Origin: Camellia lanceoleosa
Taxonomy: Eukaryota; Streptophyta; Magnoliopsida; Ericales; Theaceae
DNA length: 64,000 nucleotides
Direction: 5' to 3'
Assembly (NCBI GenBank): GCA_025200525.1
Contig: CM045761.1
Span: 98,804,182 to 98,868,181 of the forward strand
Under the pieces are notes generated by a model that was not told where the DNA came from, ran no database searches, and worked only from the letters and a program-made list of their open reading frames with translations. Shown in pieces: positions 12,352 through 23,144 of this stretch (the stretch's first letter is position 1; every line of letters starts with the position of its first letter). Position numbers and translations under genes: made by a program.

Positions 12352-12356
12352 GCTGG
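12352..12356. repeat. Target-site duplication GCTGG, right of LTR2
   Basis: It matches 8418-8422 exactly; RT coding sequence resumes directly after it. Confidence 0.9.
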
Positions 12357-12900
12357 GTTTCTTGATTACACAGAGGGGCATCGAGGTAGATCCTTCTAAA
12401 ATCAAGGACATCCTAGGAATGCCACCACCAAGGATTAAAAAGGAGATGCGAGACTTTCTGGGTAAAATGCAATTTATAAGACAGTTTATCTCTAAATTAA
12501 CCTTGACTTGTGAACCACTTTTGGTTTTCTGAAGAAAGAAAAGAAATTCTAATGGGATGATCGGTGTCAATTCACTTTCGAGTAGATCAAGCAATACCTT
12601 CAGAATCCACCTGTGTTGTCACCGGCGGAGCTGGGGAAGCCTTTGATTTTGTATCTTTCAGTAACGGACACAACGATGGGATGTATGCTTGCTCAAGAAT
12701 CTGAGGATAGGGTGGAGAAAGCCACCTATTACCTGAGCAAGAAAATGCTGGATTATGAGACCTGTTACATCCCGCTGGAGAAAGCTTACTTAGCCTTGGT
12801 ATGGGCTACCAGGAAGTTGAGGCACTACTTGTTAGTTTAATCCATAATTCTGGTTTCGAGATTAGATCACATCAAATATCTCTTTGAGAAACCTGCGCTT
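12357..12900 (+). pseudogene. Reverse transcriptase thumb and RNase H (Y, continued)
   Basis: The sequence continues the RT interrupted at 8422. GFLDYT and IEVDPSKIKDILGMPPP, then EMRDFLGKMQFIRQFISKL, are read after a frameshift near 12385. RNase H follows at 12613-12840 (KPLILYLSVTDTTMGCMLAQ, then YYLSKKMLDYET and LALVWATRKLRHYL). A stop at 12838 and further shifts near 12530 break it. This RNase H would remove the RNA template strand. Confidence 0.8.
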
Positions 12901-13470
12901 ATGGGTAGGCTATCTCGTTGGTTGCTTCTTCTCTCCGAATTTGATCTGAGATATGTAACTCGCAAGTCAGTCAATGGGAGAGCAGTAGCAGAGTTCCTGA
13001 CAGATCACCCAGTAGAAGCGGATGAAGTGGTAGAATACCTGTTTCCAGATGAAGCTATTCTGCAAGTCGAGGAAGAGATTTGGACAATGTACTTTGACAG
13101 AGCGTCTAATCAATACGGTTATGGGATAGGGGTGTTGCTGATAGCACCCGACAATTCCCATATACCCTTAGCCTTCAAACTTCGATTCAAGGTATCTAAC
13201 AATGAAGCAGAATATGAGGCGTGCATTGTTGGTTTGGAAGCTGCCTTGGAACTAGGGGCAAAAAGTTTGGACGTCATCAGCGACTCGAAGCTAGTTGTGT
13301 CTCAAACAAATGGAGACTAGAAGGCCAAGGAAGAAAAAATGAAGATCTATCACCGGACCTTGGACGTTCTGATTCTTAGGTTTGAGAAGCTGACTTTCAC
13401 ATATCTACTAAGAGAGAACAATAGGTTCGCTGATGCCTTATCAACTCTATCTTCTATGATAGACATCTCG
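12901..13470 (+). pseudogene. Tether and archaeal-type RNase H (Y)
   Basis: GRLSRWLLLLSEFDL and AVAEFLTDHPVE form the tether. A second RNase H then runs from about 13078: WTMYFDRASNQYGYGIGVLL, SNNEAEYEACIVGLEAALEL and DSKLVVSQTNGD. FADALSTL follows near 13428 in the downstream frame. The TGG codon expected after NGD is TAG (13318-13320). The first acidic-residue region reads YFDRA rather than the usual YFDGA. This additional domain is the hallmark of the Tat lineage. Confidence 0.8.
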
Positions 13471-14811
13471 CTTGGAGTCCGGATGCATCCAATCATCATT
13501 GAGCAGAGGTACACGCAGGCCTACGAGACTATCGCCGTAATAGATGAAGCACAAGATCAAAACCCTTGGTATTATGATATCTGGAACTTCTTGGAAAAGG
13601 AGGTTTATCCACCAGGGGCAAATGCCAAAGACAAAAGGGCAATGTGGTGGATGGCCGTTCAATTTATCATCTGCAGAGGTAAATTGTATAAAAGGGGTCA
13701 TCTAGAAATGCACAAGTTGTGTGTTGACACAAAAGAATCAAAGCGCCTAATGGAGGCCATCCATGGGGGAGAGTGCAGAGCGCACATGAACGAAGTAATG
13801 TTAGCCCAAAAGATTCTCAAGCAAGGTTACTACTGGTCTACTATGGATGAGTATTGTATCGATTTTGTTTGGCAATGCCACAAATGCCAAATTCATGCCA
13901 ATCGCATTAACATACCGTCGTCGAAGCTGTACAACATGACTTCACCATAGCCTTTCTCAGTCTGGGGAATCAACGTCATCGGCACAGTTATATCGAAAGG
14001 GTCGAATGGGCATAAATACATTCTGGTGGCAATTAATTACTTCACTAAGTGGGTGGAAGCTCAGTGTTATGCAATGTTGAAAGCTGCACATGTGGCTAAG
14101 TTCGTCTAAAACAACATCATTTGCCGTTATGGAGTCCCAAAAGAAATTATTTCAGATAATGGTTCCCATTTCAAGAAAGAAGTGATCGACTTGTTAGAGA
14201 AATACAACATAGCTTTTCATAAGTCATCTACTTACCAACCACAAACCAACGGAGCTGTTGAGGCTGCCAACAAGAACATCAAGCATATTTTGTAGAAGAT
14301 GGTTGAGACCTATATGGATTGGCTAGACAAATTGCCATTTGCACTCTGGGGCTATAGAACTTCAATCCGGACGTCTACAGGGGCAACTCCTTACTCTCTT
14401 GTCTATGGTATGGAGGTTGTTCTGCCAATCAAAATAGAAGTTCCATCGTTGCGGGTTATAGCTGAGTGTCAAATAGCAGAGGAGGACTGGCAAAAGAGCA
14501 GGTTTAAAGAACTAATGCTATTTGATGAGAGAATGCGGAAAGCACTATACCATGTTCCAGGTTATCAATGCAGGATTGCTAGGGCTTTCAATAAGAAGGT
14601 TAAGTCCCGGAATCTCAAAGAAGGAGATTTGGTGCAGAAAGACAACTGAGCTCTCATCCATGACCCTAGGGGCAAGTTCAGACCCAATTGGACTGGTCCT
14701 TACATCATCAAAACTATCTGGTCTGGTGGAGCTGTTATTCTCATGGACCTGGATGGCTTAGAATTTTTCCAACCGATCAACATGGACAAGTTGAAGAAAT
14801 ACTATCCCTGA
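13471..14811 (+). pseudogene. Integrase (Y)
   Basis: The zinc-binding H-H-C-C region spans about 13745-13895 (GGECRAHMNEVMLAQ, then QCHKCQIHAN). The catalytic core follows from 13950 to 14300 with WGINVIG, ISDNGSHF and VEAANKN. The first catalytic aspartate (WGIDVIG in relatives) is Asn (AAC near 13966), so the DDE triad is NDE and the enzyme would be inactive. In-frame stops lie near 13950, 14107 and 14294. The C-terminal region, with a KEGDLV and GPYIIKTIWSGGAV-like segment, ends with KYYP-stop at about 14809. The role would have been insertion of element DNA into the chromosome. Confidence 0.8.
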
Positions 14812-15480
14812 GAGGCTCGCTAGGCCGAAAACCCAAAAGGGCAACCTAGGCAAAAGTTAGAGCACAAAAATTGGAAATAAAGAAAAACTGAGCTCGCAAG
14901 GTTGAAAACCCTAAAGGGTGGCCTAGCAAAAGTTAGAGCGCAAAAGGAGAGAGTTAATACTCGAGTGAACCTGAACTGAACTACGTAAAGTCTGATTCCC
15001 ATCTTCGGGATACGTAGGTAACTTCATCCTGAAGTTCGGCCGTAAACACCTCCAACTCAACTGTCCTGTCCATGTGTTGATCAGGTCATCTTTGTCCGTT
15101 CTTTATCTGAGAGTTCGGTTGTGATCTTTATTCTGAAAAGTGGTTACAGTGCTAAGCAATGTTATTCAGTCAATGGGCAATTTGTGATCTTTGGATTCGG
15201 GGTTATACATCTCGAGGATAGATTCCGTGTGTGTCAAAGTGGTGATTCTTTTCGAAAATGGTTTTGAAAAGTTTTGATAAAAGTTGACTTTGCTCAAATT
15301 TTACCTTTTACAACTTAGACCATTTTTGGACCAAAAGGAGAATTTTCAGTGCCCACAACTTTAATTTCAGTGATTTTAATACAAAGTTCTCCAACTCTCG
15401 ATACAAATCAAAGTTGCTTTTATTACATTCATAAAACTTGAAAAGTAAGATCAAAGAAATAAACTACGGGCATAGATGAG
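14812..15480 (+). other. Non-coding stretch after integrase
   Basis: It contains a roughly 60 bp imperfect duplication (about 14816-14875 and 14889-14950; shared words GGCCTAG and CAAAAGTTAGAGC) and a copy of the family box at 14978-15022. No open frame is credible. Confidence 0.6.
14978..15022 (+). repeat. Pre-PPT-type box directly after integrase (Y)
   Basis: It reads GAACTACG, CTGATTCCC, then GGGATACGTAGGTAAC. It matches the box just upstream of the polypurine tract at 22462-22505, about 7.5 kb away. The two antisense genes lie between the copies. Confidence 0.65.
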
Positions 15481-16768
15481 TTAGGTGTTCCTGCGTCCCC
15501 CGCTCGTGCTTGTGGAAGCTTTTGATGCCAAAGTGGGTCCAGTTTGTGCCTCATCCTCAAACCAAGCCAAGCACTCACCAGAAAGGGCGCCACTAAAACT
15601 AGGGATAGGAGCCAGAAGCTCTCTAGTCCCCCAAGCAGTGAGGTACCTAGCCAAATGTGAAACTCGGATGGGGAATGAAACCGGGTACTCTACCCCCTCC
15701 TCTCAGCAAGTCTGATCAAGTCCAAACTGACGTCTGAACCTAAACGGAAAGTAGAATACACAGTGTGTCAGGCCGATCAGCTGAATGCCAGGTTGTCGAG
15801 TCATGTTGTAACTCATTTTGGTCAAATTAAGCCAGAGGCAACGCCAAACAATGTCAGCAGCAGACCTGTTGCACATCCAGTGGCACCACCATCCCTCGTT
15901 TGGGAAATCCATTAGCTGTTGGCGGAAAAAGTATGCTCAGACTAAGTATGTAGGGCAAGAGTCCACTACTCTCATCTTATCCATTAGCCACACCTGGGGA
16001 GGGATGAAAGAAATGAGAGATTAAATAATAGAAAGATGTATGTTGAGAGAAAAGTGAGAAAAGGGCTTTGAGAGAAAAACAGAGCATGAATGCCGAGTGA
16101 TGTGAGAAACATATACTAGAAAGGGTGGGAAACATTACCTAAAGGAGTAGTGGACTCCCTGTGAATTTGGTCATCTCTCATCGATGGAAGGTGTCTAAGC
16201 CCATCAAACTCTCAGCTAGCACTAAGCCAATGCAACTCTTGTCCTCTTTCAAACCTTGGGCCACTTTAATTAGCCGAATGCTAGACACGCCAAAACTAGG
16301 GGCGAGGAGGAAATGTGCTAGCATACACAAACAAAGGGCATGTTGCCGAAAACCCCGCCAAAGAAGATTACTTCGGTCACCGACCTCAGAAAATCGATGA
16401 ATCAAACTAGGAATATCTAGCTCTCCATTGTGAACCAAGGATCGAGCCTCGTGTAGAGTAAGTCCGCACATCTGTCCCAAAGCTTGGATATGGCCAAAAC
16501 GGGGCTGAGGAATGATTTCCTTATCCTGTTGGGATTCCATTAGAGCCTTAAATTCTTCGATTGTCGAGCATATCTCTTGTCCCCCAATGCTAAAGATATA
16601 TGTAACCGGGTTCCAACATCCAGTTGCGACATGAAGGAACAGAAACCAAAGCGGAAAACGGCTCAGTGAGAAAAGTGCATTTATGCTGAAACCCCAGAAA
16701 TTCATCTTTTTTGAGCCATCTAAAGTTGCAATCCAATCTAAGAGTTTTTTGGCAAAAAATGGCTCCAT
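15481..16768 (-). pseudogene. Antisense gene A of Y (DUF7745-like)
   Basis: There are two exons on the strand opposite pol: 16768-16139 and 15993-15481. The splice junctions are CTTTAG/GTAATG and CCCCAG/GTGTGG, phase 0. The chosen ATG gives MEPFFAKKLLDWI; an upstream in-frame ATG at 16945 runs through a GC-rich repeat and is less likely. Diagnostic stretches are FSIGGQEICSTIEEFKALME, LGQMCGLTLHEARSLVHNGE, LDIPSLIHRFSEVGDR and, in exon 2, FYFPFRFRRQFGLDQT. These resemble uncharacterised plant proteins I associate with DUF7745, often found inside retrotransposons; that name is from memory. Stops (CGA to TGA near 16181, CAG to TAG at the exon 1 end, CGA-type near 15714) make it a pseudogene. Molecular function is unknown. 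Confidence 0.6.
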
Positions 16769-17519
16769 TTGTGAAGAATTTGCAGCTAAAATGAAGAAAT
16801 CACAAAGCTCAACCTTTTGTAGAAGATAAGGTAGTGAGTGGAAGCTAGATGTCAACAATTTGGAGGTTTTGCACATTGATGGCCGGTAGGTAGCCAGCAA
16901 GATGCATTGATGCCCGGCAAGAGGAATTGATGGCCGGCAGGCCACCTCTCATGGCCGGCAACCCCTGTTTGTGGCTGGCAGTCTCTCACTTTGACCTGCT
17001 GTCCACCTTTGTGCTGAATAGTGCTGGAAGCATGTGTTTTGTTCTTCTTTTAGTCTGTTTTAAGGTCTTGTTTTGAGTCCTTTCGACTTTAGCAAGTCTG
17101 TCTATTTTGTATGTCAGTTGTTGTTGCATTGTTTTGCTTATCAAGTTGTATGTTGTTCTGTTTATCAAGTTGTTGTCGTTTTGTTTCTCAAGTTGTTGTT
17201 GTGTTGTTTATCAAGTTTGTATATTGCTTTTTTATTTCAATTGTTGGTCGGTTCATTACCCAATTAAGAATGTTGTGCCAATACAAATGTGCAGTTTTCA
17301 TTATCAAATTCAATCTCATTTCCATGCTAAGTGGTGCTCATGATGCAAAATACAACACTTTTTCATAAAAACTGGTTTTCATTCCAATCATGGTTGCTTT
17401 TACAAAAGTGCAGTACAAGTTTTTAAAGCAAATAAAACCTATTTGAAGCTGTACAATGTGCTAAAACTATAAACAAAAAGAAACTAAGCAAAAATACAAA
17501 AAACTCAGCGCTGGTCGCT
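16769..17519. other. Spacer between antisense genes A and B
   Basis: It holds a GC-rich palindrome cluster (16877-16980), a T/G-rich run with repeated CAAGTTGTTGT words (17100-17215) and A-rich sequence near 17460. No gene was recognised. It probably contains the promoter and leader of gene A. Confidence 0.5.
16877..16980. repeat. GC-rich palindrome cluster near antisense gene A
   Basis: Five to six words of the type GATGGCCGGCAGGCCA occur. They are the same variant as the clusters in LTR3 of this element. Confidence 0.6.
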
Positions 17520-20500
17520 TCAGGCTCGAGAAGCCCTCTTCGTCCTCTTCCTCGGAGGAGAGGACTCTGGGGCATTGTCTCCGTCAATGCCGCTATCTAA
17601 ACCTAGACCAAAGTCTGAGCCAATGCCATCTCTGCTCTCTGCTCCAGAGCTCACTTTGGCATCATCTCCACTCCTGGAACCCGAGCCAGTGTCATCACCT
17701 CCACTCTCAGATAACTCTAAATGCTGACTCACTGCCTCCTCAGAGTTGCTCATTTCAGCATCATCATCACCCAGAATGGGCTCTGAAGGATCGCTCTCAG
17801 CTTGAATACCCGTAGCTCTGCCTCGGCAGCTTGCCGAAGCCTATCTCTCTTTTCTCCCTGCTACAGGAGGAGGAACTGTTGGTGTGGGTGCTGCAACTAC
17901 CATTGGTGCAATCGATATGGGTGGAATCTAAAAAAGATAGTTATCACATATCAGCTACAAGATATGACGGATGCAAGCATTGTATCTGAGAATGAGTATA
18001 TGCGTAAGTCGACATCTGATGTGTGAATCTGATATGTGAATGCAATATGTCAGATGCAGTATATCAGTGCAGTTTGAGAAGTTTTCAGTTGAACTGTCAA
18101 TGTCAATATGTCAGTGGAAATTTGATGCCTGGAATGGAAAACTGAAGAAATTACCTGAATACTGTAGAGGCTGAGCAGCGCCTCGCTCCTCTGTACCATC
18201 CCCATCAGGAAGGCTATCAGCTCGAGAGCACCTCCCGTATACTCGATAGATGCCTGTAAATGCATTTTGAATGATCAGTATCTGCAAATGGACATATTTG
18301 AAATGAAATGTGGAGTGGCAAGTGGTAAAGTGTGGTTCATACCGGAGTCAGGCCTCAGACCCCGACAAGCTCATGACCAGCCGCTGCGGGCTCAATCGGT
18401 ACCTGGTAAACATCCCCAGTATGTCACTAACAAGTCAGCGTGGTAGGAAGCTCCGGCCAATCAACCCTCTACCTCGTCCAGGAAGCCTCTCTACCATGAG
18501 ATCTGCTCACTTCGGTCACTCTAGGCCTCGCTCTCGCGGCAGGAGCTCTCGTCTCCTCAGCTCCACGAACACCTGTCAGGGGCAGCATCAGATGTGTCTG
18601 GATGAAAGCCGCGTAGTCGCCCTCCACTTGGAAATAGTCGGCGTCCAAGCCTACCATGAATTGGATAACCTCCTCAATAGATAGGCTCTCTATGGATCGC
18701 ATGGACTCTAGTGGAGCCATCAGGACGATCGGGTCGGGCAGGCCCCTAATCTGGCACACGAAGCGCTCGCCCCAGAACTAAGCCCAACAAACTGGGCCCT
18801 CAAGTAGAATGCGGTAGCGGGAGGTGGCCTAGGCCTTGGCATACTAGTCTCGGACCCCTTGGCATCAAGGCTTATGGCTGCCACATAATCTGCAAATAGA
18901 GGTTGTATAGATGATTAGTTGCTATCAGTTGCTAAATGTGTATAGCAGAACAATTTCAAAGCAAAAAATAACTATGTTCCGGCTTACCTCATGGAGCTAC
19001 TGTGTCGAAGTAATGCCTGAAGAATATGAAAGTCTCATGGGTCCTACGGTAGAGCCGACCGTCATATATCCGCGAATAGAGGACTATCAATGGAAGCTCC
19101 TCTACAGGCTCCGGGTTGGGAGTCGGAAAGTATGCATATACATATAGCTGTAGGGAAGTTGCAGTGGTACGTGATTAGCACAATATCGAGCAAATGCAGA
19201 AAGTGCAAAACAGAAAGCACAGTGTATAAACAATGTTTAAGCTGATGCAGAAAGTGCAAAACAGAAAGCATAATGTATGAGCAGTGTTTAAGCAGATGCA
19301 GAAATGCAACGTACAAAGCATATAGTGTCTAAGCAGACATAGAAATGCAAAGCAGAAAGCATGTGTTGAAACAAATGTAAAGCAGAAACTGTAAAGAAAC
19401 TGTAAAGTACTCAAAGGAAGTTGAGATGTGTACCTCCCAGGCTCACCAGTAGCCTCCAATCAAGTCTCCCCGTAGATGAGAGGTAGAGCTCATGTATCCG
19501 TATAGCATGGTGAGGTCGGCTCCGCCTCATTCGTAAAAACAAACCCAAGGAAGTATCACCAGGGCACTCAGCAAATGTAGGCCTACGGTGTTCCACTTGT
19601 TCGAAAATAAGGTGATAGCGAAGACGAATAGCAGGAAGCCCCTGGCGTACTGCTCGATCTCCTCTATCGTCTTAGCCTTAGTTCCTCTAAATCGCTCAAC
19701 GAACCAAGTGTATCTAACCATCCCCGTCGGGTATTTGGGTGGGTATGCCCCCAGCAGCTCAAACCAAGCCACCTTCCACTCCTCCATATTTGTATCAAGA
19801 GGGATCAGATCACCTCCTACCTTTAAACCAGTGATCATGGCAAAGTCGTAGGGAGTCATCACCATCTCCCCTGTGGTGGAAAAGTGGAAGGAGTTGGTGG
19901 TGTCTCACCACCTCTCCACTAGTGCTCCTAGGAGGGGACGGCTTGCAGTGACCCAAGTCAAGCCAAAGCAGAAGAGGTCGAAGCCTACCTCGTCAATGAT
20001 GTCGCAAACTCAAGTTGGGAGCTCGTCATACTAGTCTTGAGCGGTCGTAGCCCCGTAGCCTTTGAAGGCATGAGACTCGCCCTGTGGCAGAGAACAAATG
20101 CAATAGGTATAAGGCAGTGTATGAAATGCAGTCAGATATAAGGCAATGTATGAAATGAAGTCAGGTAAATCCGATAAATGCAGTGCCAGAAATGCAAATA
20201 AAGAAAGATGAAATGCATGAAAATAGGGTTCATACCTTAACGGCAATGGCCGATAAGTGAGAATCTGGCTCCTTCAGAGGTCCTTTGGTGCGCCGCGAGC
20301 GAACTCAATAAAGTATCGGATGCCTCCGAAGGTGGGCAATATGTGTGTCTAAGGATGATATCTCTCTAGGTCGAAAGGCCGTACCCTCAGCGGTAGCGGC
20401 TCTCAGGTTCGAACTTTGCCTCCAAGTAGGCCTCAAGGTCAGCTATTGGCTCCTTTAACTCGGGAACAGGTGGAACTACTAGGGGAACCTTCGGAGGAGC

Positions 20501-20527
20501 CCCGTCATGAGGAATCTCATCCGCCAT
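17520..20527 (-). pseudogene. Antisense gene B of Y: plant mobile domain protein
   Basis: Six exons can be placed by GT-AG junctions: 20527-20236, 20081-19434, 19147-18988, 18889-18343, 18253-18155 and 17927-17520. Exon 1 starts MADEIPHDGAPP. Exon 2 holds the plant mobile domain (aminotransferase-like) core: LVERW, TTGEMVMTPYDFAMITGLK, PTGMVRYTWFVERFRGT and ARGFLLFVFAITLFSNKWN. Exon 3 reads AYFPTPNPEP and YDGRLYRRTHETFIFFRHYF. The last exon is acidic and ends in a basic PPRKRTKRA patch, a likely nuclear signal. Stops (several at former TGG/CAG-type codons) and frameshifts in exons 1 and 4 disable it. The host relatives (MAIN family) act in nuclear silencing and genome stability; a similar role here is only inference. 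Confidence 0.75.
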
Positions 20528-20814
20528 CTAAAAATGGGTGTGAAATAGGTGAAAAAGTGAAGAAAAAGGCTAAACTTTGAAAAAGTCAAGCCCTAGGAGA
20601 GAGAAAATGGAGGAAAAAGTCAAAGCCAGAAAAAGTGCACAAAACTTGAGGGAAACTCGAGGGGAATAAGCTTAGAATGGTGGAAATGAGGAAAGAAACA
20701 CCAAAACCAAATTTCAATCGATTCAAAGTGAAGGAAACAAAGAGGGTTTAGCGAATCAACTTCGCGTGGGGTGTTGGAAAACATGTAGAAGGCGCAAATC
20801 TATAGAGAATGAGT

Positions 20815-20860
20815 GTCTAGAGAGAGAGGGGGAAAGATTTTGGACATGGGGTTATAAGGA
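20815..20860 (-). promoter_or_regulatory. Candidate antisense promoter for gene B
   Basis: On the minus strand CCTTATAAC (TATA-like, 20851-20859) is followed within about 20 bp by CTTTCCCCCTCTCTCTCT, a pyrimidine patch typical of plant start regions. The inferred ATG at 20527 lies about 300 bp downstream and is preceded by CCATTTTTAG, which could be a leader-intron acceptor. Confidence 0.4.
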
Positions 20861-21239
20861 AATGAGCCCTACTTGCTCATACTTAAAGACCCGAGGCTAA
20901 ATGACTAAAAAGCCCCGAATCTGCCATCGTTGGCCGGTAGGTGGTAGGCAAGGCCCACTGATGGCTGGCAAGGCTTACCAGTGGCCGGTACCTAGCCGGG
21001 AAGCAGGTGGCCAACAGCTTCTCTTGCGATCCTGAAGATGTTTTGTGTCCTTGGTTTTCAAGAATTGAAGGGATTGTTCACTGTTTGGTTCAGGTTGTCT
21101 CTATGGAAGCTCAAAACTGTGTTTTCAATGCACGATGTTTGTCACTTGTCAACATGAACGAGGTGTATCCTTTAAACATATTGTAACTCTTCCGAGAGGT
21201 GAATCAGAAGTTGCTACTGAGTTTGTTTTCGTCAAATCA
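20860..21239. other. Non-coding spacer with GC-rich palindrome cluster
   Basis: A GC-rich cluster (20931-21010; GGCCGGTAGGTGG-type words) lies in otherwise featureless sequence. I see no gene. Confidence 0.5.
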
Positions 21240-21620
21240 TGCTTTGGTATCTTGCATAGAACATGCATTTCCTATTTGTTGTTGCATAGAACATAGACTT
21301 CACTTTGTGGCATAGAATATTCATTTCGTTTATGTTGTTGTAAGATGTGCATCTCATGGGAATTGCATGCGCATCTTGTGTTTGCTCTTGAATCATGCAT
21401 GGAATATGCGTTTGTTTTGAATTTTGCATAGAATGTTCATTTGCTCTTGAATCATGCATGGAATATGCATCCGCTTTTGAATCACGCATAGAGTATGCTT
21501 CCGCTCTTGTATCATGCATAGAATATGCTTATGTTTCTATTTCTCGCATAAGAACATGCCATTAACATTGTATCTCGGTTGTTTGTCTCACATAGAACAT
21601 GCATTCCTATCGTATTACAC
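21240..21620. repeat. Irregular tandem repeats, about 30-36 bp
   Basis: The phrase GCATAGAATATGC, with variants, recurs at least eight times, often followed by TTGAATCATG. Spacing is uneven. Open minus-strand frames across it are repeat artefacts. Confidence 0.65.
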
Positions 21621-21724
21621 TTGTTAGGTTTCTTTCTTGCACGTGCACGATATTGTATGTACGAATCATTCAGAGAAGTTCCAGGAAAAATCATTTGTGC
21701 CCTTTTAGATCATGTGCTTCCATC

Positions 21725-22180
21725 CCTCCTCCTCTCGCGTGAGACGCATCACCGCTCCTTCAGTTAAAAACATTTATGTGCGTCCCAGTGTTCACACCAC
21801 CCCTCCTCCTCTTGCGTGAGACGCGTTAGGAAACCTTTCAGTTAAAAACATTTGGGTGCATCCCGGTGTTCACACCACTCCTTCGATTAAAAACATTTGG
21901 GTGCATCCCGATGTTCACACCACCCCTCATCTTCTCGCGTGAGACATGTTACGAAACCTTTTGGTTAAAAACATTTGGGTGTGTCCCACTGTTCACACCA
22001 CTCCTTCGGTTAAAAACATTTGGGTGCGTCTCAGTGTTCACACCACCTCTTCTCCTCTCGCGTGAGATGCGTTAGGATTGTTTGTGTCGGTTAAAAACAT
22101 TCGGGTGCATCCGATGCTTGCACCATCCTTCCTCCTCTCGTATGCAACGCGTTAAGACCTCGGTTGAAACCTCAGGTGTG
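21725..22180. repeat. 122-bp higher-order tandem repeat
   Basis: TCTCGCGTGAGACG and TTAAAAACATTTGGGTG alternate. The second word recurs at spacings of about 77 and 45 bp, giving a 122-bp composite unit in roughly three to four copies before it degenerates. It lies in the 3' non-coding part of Y. Confidence 0.7.
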
Positions 22181-22628
22181 CCCGACGATTACTCGCCCTT
22201 CGCCTTTCTTGTGCGATGCATAGTTAAGCTTGCATAATTTTCTTACATCCTTTCTGCATGAAATGTGGTTTGGCTCGTGATTCCCATGCATGGTGTGTTT
22301 GTTTACTTACTTCCATGTTTGGAATTGCTGTGCTTTGTTTCAGTTTGTTTAACACTATAGCATTTTCTTTGCATTTGCATTCAAATGTTTCATTGCATAG
22401 CCTCATTACATGATCATAAGTTATGTTCTTGCATCAAACATATCATTTGCATTTCTCCCCAGAACTAGGCTAGTTTGATTCCTTGTAAAGGGATACGTAG
22501 GCAGCCCGCGGGCTCAACCATTTTGTTTTCTGTCCTGATTGTTTGTCCAAGTCTTACGGCCTTGTCAAAATGGGTCGTCTCTGGGCTTTGACATTCACTC
22601 ACGTCATTTCATGACTCCGAGTTCTGTC
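22181..22628 (+). other. 3' internal non-coding region of Y
   Basis: T-rich and without a gene, it is collinear with 600-895 of X. It ends in the conserved box and the words GTCTCTGGGCTTTGACATTC that precede the polypurine tract. Confidence 0.65.
22462..22505 (+). repeat. Conserved pre-PPT box (copy in Y)
   Basis: It reads GAACTAGG, TTTGATTCCTTG, then GGGATACGTAGGCAGC. It is nearly identical to the copy in X and a partner of the copy at 14978-15022. Confidence 0.7.
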
Positions 22629-22641
22629 AAAGAGGGGCAAC
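22629..22641 (+). other. Polypurine tract of Y
   Basis: AAAGAGGGGCAAC lies immediately upstream of the 3' LTR start at 22642. Confidence 0.75.
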
Positions 22642-22830
22642 TGTAGACAATCCATTTTTGACAGTCCTTCAAGACTTGGATGTTCTTGTAGGTACATCTG
22701 ATGATGAGTCTGTTTGTTCGCCAAGCGCTCGAAGTCCTTAGCGGAACGCCATAACTTTGAGCCTTTCAAATCCTATATTCATTTTGTCTCATTTTTAGAC
22801 CATGCCTTAGTCTTTCCATCCTGCAATCTA

Positions 22831-22932
22831 TGGTGGCCTACCGACCATCCCTGGAGGCTGCCAGCCATCATTTCTTGTCTGTCAGCCATTGATGTGCCTT
22901 CCCGGCCATCAATGATGGTTGGCCAGCCACCA
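22831..22932. repeat. GC-rich palindrome cluster, LTR3 proximal
   Basis: It carries words such as GGCCTACCGACCATCC and TTGGCCAGCCACC. The position matches 1671-1747 of LTR1. Confidence 0.55.
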
Positions 22933-23030
22933 GTGTTTTTTACAGATATTTCATTCCAGCAGTTTACACAGATGCATGCATCTGTCCACACATGGAGGGC
23001 TGGACCTCCTTCTATAGATTTCATGTTTTC

Positions 23031-23040
23031 TATATATAGG
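23031..23040 (+). promoter_or_regulatory. Probable TATA box of LTR3
   Basis: TATATATAGG lies about 70 bp upstream of a 37-bp CT run. It is the clearest TATA of the family in this window. Confidence 0.55.
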
Positions 23041-23103
23041 GACCCCCTCTCTCATGTTTTGGGGTTAGAAAATTTTAGACTCATAAATTTTTATCTCTCT
23101 ACA

Positions 23104-23105
<2 letters not shown>

Positions 23106-23142
<37 letters not shown>
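23106..23142. repeat. (CT)n microsatellite in LTR3
   Basis: It is a perfect CT run downstream of the TATA box, as in LTR2. Confidence 0.9.
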
Positions 23143-23144
<2 letters not shown>

